This document shows positions 14,357 to 22,532 of a stretch of 57,493 nucleotides of DNA, one piece after another. Source of the stretch: Cryomorphaceae bacterium (lineage in GTDB: Bacteria; Bacteroidota; Bacteroidia; Flavobacteriales; Schleiferiaceae). The first letter of the stretch is position 1; every line of letters starts with the position of its first letter. The position numbers and the translations under genes are program-made. The stretch covers positions 1 through 57,493 of the forward strand of contig JAFIEY010000196.1 of NCBI GenBank assembly GCA_020832345.1, written 5' to 3'. The notes below the pieces were generated by a model, which did no database searches, was not told where the DNA came from, and worked only from the letters and a program-made list of their open reading frames with translations.

Positions 14357-17101
14357 ATGCCAGAAACACTACCCCTTAGTTCCCCCCACTACAACGTCAC
14401 TCAACTTCGACTGGAAACGTGGAACACGCTTAAAAACGAAACCGCAAAGCTTCAGAAATGCAATCGAGGCTCTACCGACGAAAGAGATTTGAAAAACGAT
14501 GTTCGCCGTCTTTTCGCGAAGCTTGAAGGGATAGAGAGTTATTTCGCCTTTCCCGGACTCATTCGCTTACGGGCCTTAAACGACATGCTCAATCGCATGG
14601 AGCACACCGCACTGGCCAATAAGGTTTCGGTAATCACAAAACTACTCGTAAGCGACAAGTACAGGAGCAACCCCGATTTTTTCGATGAAGATGAAGAGGG
14701 CATTGAGGTCCTTGAAAACGGCGAACACACCATTGGGGTCAAAAAAAACTACTTCGAAGTATTGTTTGTCGAGGACATCTCCGTTCAAGAGGAAAACAAA
14801 CTAAGAAGTGACCTCAGAGATCTTCGCGGCGCAAACGAGCAGTTCAATTACGGAATCGTAGTGCAACGAAGCTTTGAAGACGCTATGATTGCCCTGCACT
14901 TCAATTACAACATACAAGCAGTGGTGGTGAGATACGCGCCCCCTTACCACTCCAAAAAAATAACGCCCCTGCTCAAACCTTTTCTTCAAAGTGTTTTAAA
15001 ACTTGGGTTGGCGTCTCATCCGCAAACCGAACTCGGCCCTGTTTTGGGCAAACTCATCAAAAAGTTTCGCCCGGAACTCGACACTTACTACGTCACCGAT
15101 ACCTCTCTGAGCAATTTAAAGGACAGTACGTTAAAGAGTTTTAGACGCATTTTTTACCGCACGGAAGACCTTCAGGAACTGCACCTCACCATTTTGAGAG
15201 GCATCAGTGAGCGCTACGAAACACCCTTTTTCTCGGCCCTGAAAGAATACAGCAAAAAGCCAACCGGGGTATTTCACGCCATGCCAATTTCCCGGGGCAA
15301 CTCCATTTTCAAATCGAGGTGGATTAATGATTTTGGAAATTTCTACGGGCGAAATATGTTTCTCGCAGAAACCTCCTCCACTTCCGGCGGATTGGACTCC
15401 CTGCTGCAACCTACCGGATCGTTGAAAAAAGCGCAAACAAAGGCCAGCGAAGCATACGGATCGCTCAATACATTTTTCGTCACAAACGGAACGTCCACGG
15501 CCAACAAAATAGTCGTGCAAGCTTTGGTAAAACCCGGAGATGTCATTCTTATCGATCGCGATTGCCACAAATCGCATCACTACGGACTCGTGTTGGCCGG
15601 CGCCTATCCGGTCTATCTGGATTCATACCCCATAGAAAAGTATTCCATGTACGGTGCGGTGCCATTAAAGCAAATCAAAGAAAAACTACTGCGCTTAAAA
15701 GAAGCCGGTCGGATGGACTTGGTGAAAATGCTGCTGCTGACTAACTGCACCTTCGATGGGCTAGTTTACAACGTAGAGCGCGTAATGGAGGAAATACTGG
15801 CCATCAAGCCGGATATGATTTTCCTTTGGGATGAAGCGTGGTTTGCATTTGCCGGATTCACCTACAATTACAAGCAACGAACGGGAATGTTTGTCGCAAA
15901 AAAACTGCACGAAAAATACCGAAGCAGCAGTTATCGGGACACCTACAACGAGCACATCAAACATTTAAAGAAAGGCGAAATCCCCACCCTTCCGGATCCG
16001 GATAAGGTTCGAATTAGAGTGTATTCCACTCAGAGCACCCACAAAACCCTGAGCAGTTTTAGACAGGGGTCGATGATTCACATTTGGGACGAGGATTTTC
16101 ACCGAAAAAGTGAAAACACCTTTTTGGAATCCTATATGACACATACCTCCACTTCACCAAACTATCAAATGCTGGCATCTCTGGACGCTGGGCGCAGACA
16201 GGTGCAATTTGAAGGCTACGAACTGGTCGAAAAAAGCATTGAAATGGCCATGGTGCTGCGGGCGAAAATTAACGACCACCACCGATTAAATAAGTACTTT
16301 GATGTTTTGACGCTGAGCGACTTTATTCCAAAGGAATATCGAAAATCGGGACTGTCGGAATACTACAATCGCAAAAGTGGATGGAACCGAATGGAAACGG
16401 CCTGGGAAAACGACGAGTTTGTCCTCGATCCCACCAAAATCACCTTACACATTGGCAAAACCGGGGTGGACGGCGATACGTTTAAAAACAAGTACCTGAT
16501 GGATAAATTTAATATCCAGATCAATAAAACCTCGCGAAACACGGTTTTATTCATGACCAACATTGGTACCACCAGAGGCAGTGTAACCTACCTTACCAAT
16601 GCGCTTCTCAAAATTGCCGATGAACTGGACAAGGAATTTCTGTCTCTCAACGACAATGAAACCAAAATTAGACAGGAGAAAATCCACTCCCTGACCAAAG
16701 ACTTTCCGCCCCTACCGGATTTTAGTTATTTCCACCATTCATTTCAGGCCGTTCCCGGCGTTCCGGGCGGCAACATCAGAGATGCGTTTTTCCTGGCTTA
16801 CAACGAGGAAAACTACGAATACATACCCATGGAAGCATGTCTGGCTTCTATGGAAGGAGGGCGAACGCTGGTCGCTTCGTCCTTCATCATTCCCTACCCA
16901 CCGGGGTTCCCTGTGCTTGTTCCCGGACAAGTTATAAGCATTGAAATCATCCGTTTTCTAACGGCCATTGATGTGTCTGAAATTCACGGATACAGGGCAG
17001 ACCTCGGGCTTCGAGTTTTTAAAGAAGTCGTTCTTAACAGACAAAAAACCGTGACGTCAATGGGTATTTCGGGAAATACCTCCAAAAAACAATCTAATTA
17101 A
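14357..17101 (+). CDS. Orn/Lys/Arg family basic amino acid decarboxylase
   Basis: 914 residues, longer than typical AdiA/LdcI-type enzymes of about 715-755. The order is a 110-residue helical N-terminus, a wing-like region (about 115-260), and the PLP fold-type I core from about 300: FFVTNGTSTANKIV, DRDCHKSHHY, WDEAWFAFAGF, and STHKT with the Schiff-base lysine K563. The C-terminal domain follows (YIPMEACLASMEGG and PYPPGFPVLVPGQ). The family removes CO2 from arginine, lysine or ornithine to give agmatine, cadaverine or putrescine. The ATP-grasp gene begins 11 bp later, so the two form one transcript. Which amino acid it uses cannot be read from the sequence; arginine is favoured by analogy. 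Confidence 0.88.
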   Translation: MPETLPLSSPHYNVTQLRLETWNTLKNETAKLQKCNRGSTDERDLKNDVRRLFAKLEGIESYFAFPGLIRLRALNDMLNRMEHTALANKVSVITKLLVSDKYRSNPDFFDEDEEGIEVLENGEHTIGVKKNYFEVLFVEDISVQEENKLRSDLRDLRGANEQFNYGIVVQRSFEDAMIALHFNYNIQAVVVRYAPPYHSKKITPLLKPFLQSVLKLGLASHPQTELGPVLGKLIKKFRPELDTYYVTDTSLSNLKDSTLKSFRRIFYRTEDLQELHLTILRGISERYETPFFSALKEYSKKPTGVFHAMPISRGNSIFKSRWINDFGNFYGRNMFLAETSSTSGGLDSLLQPTGSLKKAQTKASEAYGSLNTFFVTNGTSTANKIVVQALVKPGDVILIDRDCHKSHHYGLVLAGAYPVYLDSYPIEKYSMYGAVPLKQIKEKLLRLKEAGRMDLVKMLLLTNCTFDGLVYNVERVMEEILAIKPDMIFLWDEAWFAFAGFTYNYKQRTGMFVAKKLHEKYRSSSYRDTYNEHIKHLKKGEIPTLPDPDKVRIRVYSTQSTHKTLSSFRQGSMIHIWDEDFHRKSENTFLESYMTHTSTSPNYQMLASLDAGRRQVQFEGYELVEKSIEMAMVLRAKINDHHRLNKYFDVLTLSDFIPKEYRKSGLSEYYNRKSGWNRMETAWENDEFVLDPTKITLHIGKTGVDGDTFKNKYLMDKFNIQINKTSRNTVLFMTNIGTTRGSVTYLTNALLKIADELDKEFLSLNDNETKIRQEKIHSLTKDFPPLPDFSYFHHSFQAVPGVPGGNIRDAFFLAYNEENYEYIPMEACLASMEGGRTLVASSFIIPYPPGFPVLVPGQVISIEIIRFLTAIDVSEIHGYRADLGLRVFKEVVLNRQKTVTSMGISGNTSKKQSN

Positions 17102-17112
17102 AAACACCAATC

Positions 17113-18783
17113 ATGGCTAATAAAAAGCAATCAGAAACCAATTCTAAGAAACCAACGAGCAACAAGGCCAAAGCGGCAAATGTTACCGGAAAGGATGACG
17201 CCAAAATTCCCAAACGAGACAACTCAAGCTCAACGCCTAAAAAAGCAGCAAAACCCGTAGCAAGCAAGGTGGCATCCGGAAAGGTGGCAACCAAACTGAA
17301 AACACCATCCACAACGGGGAAAACGCCTGGAAAAAACACATTAAACGGTGTTTCCGATATCCGGCGATCGTTTCACAAAAACGAAGAACCCCTGTACTTT
17401 ATAAGTGCCACAAACTTCAACCTACTCGGTGCCGACGAATGGATAAAAGGGTTTAAGTTCATCACGTACATCGAGTGCTTTGACGGATTACACCCCAATG
17501 TTTTTTCTCCAAAAGAAGAGATTCCCCACAATGAGTTTGAGGGCATAGAAGACATCAACAATTACTTGCTCCAGCATCCCGAAGTTCAAAACTATCTCAA
17601 AACCAGATCGGTTGACGGAAGGGCGGGCAAGGCCATGTTTCTCATGTTCAATGAAGAAACCGAAAAACTCGCGGAAAAGTTGGGACTGGAAATCATGTTT
17701 CCCAAAGCAGAAATGCGAACTTTTCTCGACAACAAAGTCAACACCAACCGCATCGCTGAAAGAGCCGGTGTAGCATGTGTGCCCTATGTGCTGTCTCCCG
17801 TAAAAAACTACGAACACCTGAGGGAAGTTTCTGAAGAACTAGGCAATGAGCTTGTCATTCAGTCGCCTTTTGGAGACTCCGGACACACAACCTTTTTCAT
17901 TTCCAATGAGGAAGAGTACGACAAGTACGCCGAAGAAATCGAAGCAGAAGAGGAGGTGAAAATCATGAAGCGCATTCGATGCCGTGGTTCTGCCATTGAA
18001 GCTTGTGTTACCCGCCACGGAACAATCGTCGCCCCACTTATGACCGAACTGGTCGGTTTTAAAGAACTAACCCCTTACGAAGGCGGTTGGTGTGGAAACG
18101 AAATATATCCGAATGCCTTTACACCCGAATTGAGAAAGAAGGCCATCAAATATACACAGCTGTTTGGAAATCAACTGAGGGAAGAAGGCTATAAAGGTTA
18201 TTTTGAATTGGACTTCTTAATCGATCAGGACAATGGTGAAATCTATCTCGGCGAGCTCAACCCAAGGGTTACCGGCGCGAGTTCCATTACGAACCATGCC
18301 GTATTTGCACTTGCCGACGCACCCCTATTCATCTTTCACATCATGGAATGGATGGACATTGACTACAAGCTCGATGTAAAAGCACTCAACAGACGGTGGG
18401 CTAAACAGGACAACCTCGATGGATGGAGTCAATTGATCATCAAGCATACCGCCGACACCATAGAGTACGTCACTGCATCACCACGATCGGGAATCTGGCG
18501 CATGTACGACACCGGTCATATCCAATTTGATCGAATGGACACCCACCGCAGGGCCGTGGAAAACGAAAATGAAGCCTTCTTTCTCCGAATTGCCAAAGAC
18601 GGCGACTACCTTTACGAAGGCGCCGATATGGGCATACTCGTAACACGAGGCCGGATGATGACGGATGACTTCAATTTGAACAACCGCGCAAAACATTGGA
18701 TTAAAGCCATTCGCGCTCAGTTTGCATCGGAGATGGTAGAGGATAAGACTAAGCCTAAGCTAACGGGCAGCCTCACAAAATAA
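17113..18783 (+). CDS. ATP-grasp domain enzyme with long basic N-terminal tail
   Basis: 556 residues. The first 75 or so are low-complexity and rich in Lys, Thr, Ser, Pro and Ala, like histone H1 tails. The rest is an ATP-grasp fold resembling biotin carboxylase and D-Ala-D-Ala ligase-type enzymes: LVIQSPFGDSGHTTFFI (phosphate loop region, about residue 250), KIMKRIRCRGSAIEACV, and the metal site GYFELDFLI...YLGELNPRVTGAS (about 367-395). Such enzymes activate a carboxylate with ATP and join it to an amine or other nucleophile. No biotin-carrier or carboxyltransferase gene is nearby, which makes biotin carboxylase unlikely. Placed 11 bp behind the decarboxylase, it may ligate the amine product to an acid such as glutamate. 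That role is inference. Confidence 0.8.
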   Translation: MANKKQSETNSKKPTSNKAKAANVTGKDDAKIPKRDNSSSTPKKAAKPVASKVASGKVATKLKTPSTTGKTPGKNTLNGVSDIRRSFHKNEEPLYFISATNFNLLGADEWIKGFKFITYIECFDGLHPNVFSPKEEIPHNEFEGIEDINNYLLQHPEVQNYLKTRSVDGRAGKAMFLMFNEETEKLAEKLGLEIMFPKAEMRTFLDNKVNTNRIAERAGVACVPYVLSPVKNYEHLREVSEELGNELVIQSPFGDSGHTTFFISNEEEYDKYAEEIEAEEEVKIMKRIRCRGSAIEACVTRHGTIVAPLMTELVGFKELTPYEGGWCGNEIYPNAFTPELRKKAIKYTQLFGNQLREEGYKGYFELDFLIDQDNGEIYLGELNPRVTGASSITNHAVFALADAPLFIFHIMEWMDIDYKLDVKALNRRWAKQDNLDGWSQLIIKHTADTIEYVTASPRSGIWRMYDTGHIQFDRMDTHRRAVENENEAFFLRIAKDGDYLYEGADMGILVTRGRMMTDDFNLNNRAKHWIKAIRAQFASEMVEDKTKPKLTGSLTK

Positions 18784-18787
18784 GAAG

Positions 18788-18931
18788 TGAGTCCACTCCA
18801 AAAAGTCCCTTTCTGCCAAAATATTCCTTGTCAGTAGTTTTTCAAATCCTCACTAACAATTAGTTAGCTCCGGTTTAAAAACCCCTTCCGCGTCGATTTT
18901 GATTGAAATCATCCTTTTTGGAGTGGACTCA
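18788..18931 (-). repeat. R1 dispersed repeat, copy E (long form, 144 bp)
   Basis: Both ends are intact: TGAGTCCACTCCAAAAAG at the left and CTTTTTGGAGTGGACTCA at the right form an 18-bp perfect inverted repeat. The body contains the longer variant with an extra AATTAGTTAGCT segment shared with copy F. It starts four bases after the ATP-grasp stop codon and ends two bases before R2 copy 2, so the two repeat families abut. Confidence 0.9.
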
Positions 18932-18933
18932 GA

Positions 18934-19119
18934 AGTGTCTGTCTGGAAAGTCCGATAGCTGCGTTATGCCTGCCTTTACCGAAGGTTTTAGGGCTCAGTA
19001 TAAAAATGCTCATTTACTTTATGTAAACTGCGCTTTTTCCCCAATATCTATCGGGGTTGCAAGCCTTGCTCTCGAACTTTCTACACTGGCCACTTTGACT
19101 TTATTGACAGGCTGTAAGT
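18934..19119 (+). repeat. R2 dispersed repeat, second copy
   Basis: About 186 bp, same orientation as 14046-14227 and 4.9 kb away. The palindrome of the first copy has become CCCCAATATCTATCGGGG. Together the copies bracket the decarboxylase and ATP-grasp genes. Confidence 0.85.
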
Positions 19120-19194
19120 AATCTTTGTAAGCAAACACGAATGGCAGGGATCGTTTATAGACGCCAAAATACATTAACCTCAAAACAACAAACC

Positions 19195-20550
19195 ATGGAA
19201 TTTCACAGCATAAACCCGTACAATGGAAAGCGTGTTGGAACGTACACTGCGCTTACAACCGAGGCGCTGGACAACAAGCTCAACAAATCGGAAGAGGCAT
19301 TTGTGAGTTGGCGTCAAAAACCGCTTTCACACAGAACAAATCTGTTAAAAAAGACGGCTCTATTGCTTCGCGAAAACAGACGTGAATACGCGCAAGCGAT
19401 AACGATGGAAATGGGAAAGCCCATCTCTGAATCACTGGCAGAAATCGACAAATGCGCATGGGTATGTGATTACTATGCAGAAAACGCAGAATCGTTTCTG
19501 GCATCTGAGACCATCAAAACCGATGCAGCACAAAGTTTTGTGAGGCACGACCCCATCGGCACAGTATTGGCCATTATGCCCTGGAACTTCCCGTTTTGGC
19601 AAGTCTTGCGCTTTGCCGCTCCCACTTTAACCGCTGGAAACACAGGACTTTTAAAGCATGCGCCCAACGTCTTCGGGTGCGCTGTAAAAATTGAAGAGCT
19701 ATTCACCAAAGCCGGTTATCCGGAGGGTGTGTTTCAAAATTTAATCATTCATCACGATCAAACCGAAAGGATCGTTTCCCATAAGGCAGTAAAAGCGGTT
19801 ACCCTTACCGGAAGCGAAACCGCCGGTTCGGCCGTAGCCCAAATCTCCGGAAAGTACATCAAAAAAAGCCTGCTGGAGCTGGGTGGAAGCAATGCCTTTA
19901 TCGTATTAGATGATGCCAATATCGATCGGGCTGTAAAAACTGCTGTTTCGGCTCGAATGCTCAACGGCGGCCAAAGCTGCATTGCGGCCAAGCGCTTTAT
20001 CCTCATGGCCTCCATATACGATGTGTTTGTTGCGAAGTTTACAGAGGCCGTACGGAAATTAAATGCCGGCGACACAAATGATGAAACCACCCAAATCGGA
20101 CCACTGGCCAGAAGAGACTTAGCTGACCAGCTCAACAAACAAGTGAAAGATTCCGTTGCTCGTGGCGCAGAGTTACTGCTTGGCGGTGGTCGTGACAACT
20201 GCTTTCACGAACCAACCGTGTTGGGAAACGTAATGCCCGGCATGCCTGCATTTGATGAAGAAACCTTTGGTCCGTTGGCCGCAATGATTAAAGCAAAGGA
20301 TATGGATCACGCCTATTCGTTGTCTCAACAATCAAACTATGGTTTGGGTGTATGCGTCTTTACTGAAGACACGGAGAAAGCCCTTGAATACGCCCACAAA
20401 ATTAGCGACGGCGCATATTTCATCAACGAATTGGTTAAATCAGACCCGAGGTTACCGTTTGGTGGCAGCGGCCTTTCAGGCTATGGACGCGAGCTCTCAA
20501 AAGACGGCATGATGGAGTTTGTAAATCGTAAAACCGTGTATGTGAAGTAG
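19195..20550 (+). CDS. NAD(P)-dependent aldehyde dehydrogenase, probable succinate-semialdehyde dehydrogenase
   Basis: 451 residues from the ATG at 19195 (MEFHSINPYNGKR); a start 18 codons earlier adds residues with no counterpart in the family. ALDH superfamily markers are MPWNFPFWQ, LTGSETAGSA, the general base E228 in LLELGGSN and the catalytic C262 in NGGQSCIAAKR, with EETFGPLAAM and PFGGSGLSGYGRE near the end. The family oxidises aldehydes to acids. Its short length and the SINPYNG start match the SSADH/GabD-like branch. With the aminotransferase it would finish GABA breakdown to succinate. It is separated from the ATP-grasp gene by two repeats. Confidence 0.88.
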   Translation: MEFHSINPYNGKRVGTYTALTTEALDNKLNKSEEAFVSWRQKPLSHRTNLLKKTALLLRENRREYAQAITMEMGKPISESLAEIDKCAWVCDYYAENAESFLASETIKTDAAQSFVRHDPIGTVLAIMPWNFPFWQVLRFAAPTLTAGNTGLLKHAPNVFGCAVKIEELFTKAGYPEGVFQNLIIHHDQTERIVSHKAVKAVTLTGSETAGSAVAQISGKYIKKSLLELGGSNAFIVLDDANIDRAVKTAVSARMLNGGQSCIAAKRFILMASIYDVFVAKFTEAVRKLNAGDTNDETTQIGPLARRDLADQLNKQVKDSVARGAELLLGGGRDNCFHEPTVLGNVMPGMPAFDEETFGPLAAMIKAKDMDHAYSLSQQSNYGLGVCVFTEDTEKALEYAHKISDGAYFINELVKSDPRLPFGGSGLSGYGRELSKDGMMEFVNRKTVYVK

Positions 20551-20912
20551 GATGGAGGTTGCCTTTTTTACGCCATTCCGCTCATGAGCTCAACTACTTT
20601 GGTTTAACCATACCTGCTAATCGCAGGCCACATATCGCGAGGGAAAAGTCATTCATGTCGTATTGACTTTAACAAAGAGACATTAAACCCACATGCTAAA
20701 GACATTATCAGTCGCTTTGTATCATTGCCATTTTACGATGAAGGAGCTGCCAAAATCAAACGATGTTATTTTGTGAGGCCAAGATTAATTCAATAGTTTC
20801 CCGCACATTTAACAATTTTCCAAGTATCTGTTTTCCTATTTTTGACACTTCAAGCAAAACTGCACTTTACAATCGCGTTAAAAAAAAATGATCGATCAAA
20901 AAGCAAGTATCT
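20551..20912. other. Intergenic region, no clear feature
   Basis: No promoter box or RNA is evident. One plus-strand frame stays open for roughly 60 codons to a stop near 20795 (it contains RIDFNKETLNPHAKDIIS and LPFYDEGAAKIKR) but has no start codon and no recognised family. It may be a gene remnant. Confidence 0.35.
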
Positions 20913-21239
20913 ATGGCCGCATTTACCGTAAGTCGCTACATCCCGCCCTTTAAAGTCACCGACAGCTTCAGTGCTTTTCGCGTGGTCGCCTTTTTTGAGG
21001 GCAGTTCATATTTGCTTCTGATGATTACCATGGTATTGAAATACGGATTAGACATGCCAAAACCCAATTTAATAGTGGGCATGGCACACGGCGTCCTCTT
21101 CATCGCCTATGTGATACTCCTGCTTCCAACGGCCCGACAAATGCGCTGGAACGTCGGTAAAATTATCTACGCTTTTATCCTTTCACTGATTCCATTTGGA
21201 ACCTTTTACGGCGAGGGTCATGTTTGGGGGGAGCGGTAA
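20913..21239 (+). CDS. DUF3817 family small membrane protein
   Basis: 108 residues with three predicted membrane helices. The family signature is visible: FRVVAFFEGSSYLLLMITMVLK, then VGMAHGVLFIAYVILL, matching DUF3817/YdzA-like inner-membrane proteins. Function is unknown across the family. It stands alone, followed by the repeat array at 21317. Confidence 0.85.
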   Translation: MAAFTVSRYIPPFKVTDSFSAFRVVAFFEGSSYLLLMITMVLKYGLDMPKPNLIVGMAHGVLFIAYVILLLPTARQMRWNVGKIIYAFILSLIPFGTFYGEGHVWGER

Positions 21240-21316
21240 TTAGCCACTAATGCCTCAAATATTAAATATACACAATTCCAATCATTCGCGTTAATCGTGG
21301 CAAAAAAACAGCAACA

Positions 21317-21660
21317 ATCCACAAAAATTAGTCGCTAAAAATATTTGCCACGAATCACACAATTTTTCACGAATAAATCCACCAACCATTCGTGTACGTT
21401 CGTGACCATTCGTGGCTGAATAAAATCCGGCACCTATCCACAAAAATTAGTCGCTAAAAAAATTTGCCACGAATCACACGAATTTCCACGAATAAATCCA
21501 CCAACCATTCGTGTACATTTGACCATTCGTGGCTGAAAAAAAACACGGCAACAATCCACAAAAATTAGTCGCTAAAAATATTTGCCACGAATCACACAAA
21601 TTTCCACGAATAAATCCACCAACCATTCGTGTACATTCGTGACCATTCGTGGCTGAAAAT
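21317..21660. repeat. R3a tandem array, three units of about 118 bp
   Basis: Three head-to-tail units start at about 21317, 21436 and 21554. Each contains ATCCACAAAAATTAGTCGCT, then CCACGAATCACAC, ATTCGTGTAC and CCATTCGTGGCTGAA. The CCACGAAT and ATTCGTGG parts are complementary, so every unit can fold into a long imperfect hairpin. Unit 2 lacks a few bases. The array lies immediately upstream of the GxxExxY gene. Confidence 0.92.
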
Positions 21661-21737
21661 CATCTGTGGTATTAATACTTCAAGATAAAATTTACACATA
21701 ACATGAAATTAGTAACCACAATTACAATTATAAGTAG

Positions 21738-21745
21738 TATATTTG
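21738..21745 (+). promoter_or_regulatory. -7 promoter box TATATTTG of the GxxExxY gene
   Basis: Exact TAnnTTTG match 22 bp before the ATG at 21768. Confidence 0.6.
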
Positions 21746-21767
21746 TGGTAATAAAAATTACACATTT

Positions 21768-22145
21768 ATGGAAACAAGTATTGTATATAAGAAGGAGGCA
21801 TACCTAATCATTGGTAAATGCATGGAGGTCCACAATGAATTAGGTCATGGCTTTTTGGAGTCTGTTTACAAATCAGCCCTGGAGATTGCCTTTACAATGG
21901 ACGGCATTCAATACCAAAGAGAGAAGCCTTATTCGGTTTACTACAAGGACTTTTTATTGCCACAAAAGTTTTATGCGGATTTCGTGGTTATGGATAACAT
22001 AATTTTGGAAGTGAAGTGTGTCTCAAAGCTAGGCAACGAACATATCGCACAAACTCTCAATTATTTAAAAGTTTCCGGTAATAAACTTGCACTATTGGTG
22101 AATTTCGGTAAAGACAGGTTGGAGTACCAAAGACTAATCCTTTGA
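21768..22145 (+). CDS. GxxExxY family protein (PD-(D/E)xK-like fold)
   Basis: 125 residues with the name-giving motif G-F-L-E-S-V-Y at about residues 28-34 (ELGHGFLESVYKSAL). Later come FYADFVVMDNIILEVKCV, which has the D...E-x-K pattern of PD-(D/E)xK nucleases, and the closing LNYLKVSGNKLALLVNFG. The family (TIGR04256) is widespread in Bacteroidota and other environmental bacteria and has no proven function. Full length. Here it is flanked on both sides by CACGAAT hairpin repeats, an association that may be functional. Confidence 0.92.
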   Translation: METSIVYKKEAYLIIGKCMEVHNELGHGFLESVYKSALEIAFTMDGIQYQREKPYSVYYKDFLLPQKFYADFVVMDNIILEVKCVSKLGNEHIAQTLNYLKVSGNKLALLVNFGKDRLEYQRLIL

Positions 22146-22169
22146 AGAGGCCACCAACAAAATCAACAT

Positions 22170-22350
22170 CTCCACGAAAAAATATTTACCACGAATAATG
22201 CATTTTTACATTCGTGTTCATTCGTGCAATTCGTGGCAATCAAAAAAGAATTTGTGGCTTTCACATAGCCGCGCAAGGTTTAGCCACGAATGCACACGAA
22301 TTTTCACGAATGATGTGTTTTTATTCGTGTTTATTGGTATAATTCGTGGC
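22170..22350. repeat. R3b CACGAAT hairpin repeats, two units
   Basis: One unit spans 22170-22238 and another 22283-22350. The second reads GCCACGAATGCACACGAA at its left and ends AATTCGTGGC, an imperfect hairpin with several ACGAAT/ATTCGT pairs. The same unit recurs twice at 23696-23877. Confidence 0.88.
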
Positions 22351-22469
22351 AATCAAAAATAAATTGTGGCAGAGACTTAAAGATTAGAAAACGTCTTTGT
22401 AAAGGTTGGTGAATACACAACGCGTGATGGATGTATCCGCCTTAAAACATAACCTTTGGCGAATAAATT

Positions 22470-22521
22470 CACTAAAAGTTATGACTTTTGGTGAAAGTAT
22501 AATCTTGATTCGCTATATTTG
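22470..22521 (+). promoter_or_regulatory. Promoter with overlapping inverted repeat before the DUF4143 ATPase
   Basis: TATATTTG (22514-22521) is an exact -7 box 12 bp before the ATG at 22533. An inverted repeat CACTAAAAGT / ACTTTTGGTG (22470-22479, 22484-22493) with one mismatch overlaps the expected -33 region and looks like a repressor site. Confidence 0.55.
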
Positions 22522-22532
22522 CAAATAAAAAC

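Noticed and set aside
17113-18783. Biotin carboxylase subunit of acetyl-CoA carboxylase
   Set aside because: The ATP-grasp fold is similar, but there is no biotin-carrier or carboxyltransferase gene nearby and the protein has a basic tail not seen in AccC.
20610-20795. About 60-codon frame between the dehydrogenase and DUF3817 genes
   Set aside because: No start codon and no recognised family; could be a remnant or chance.
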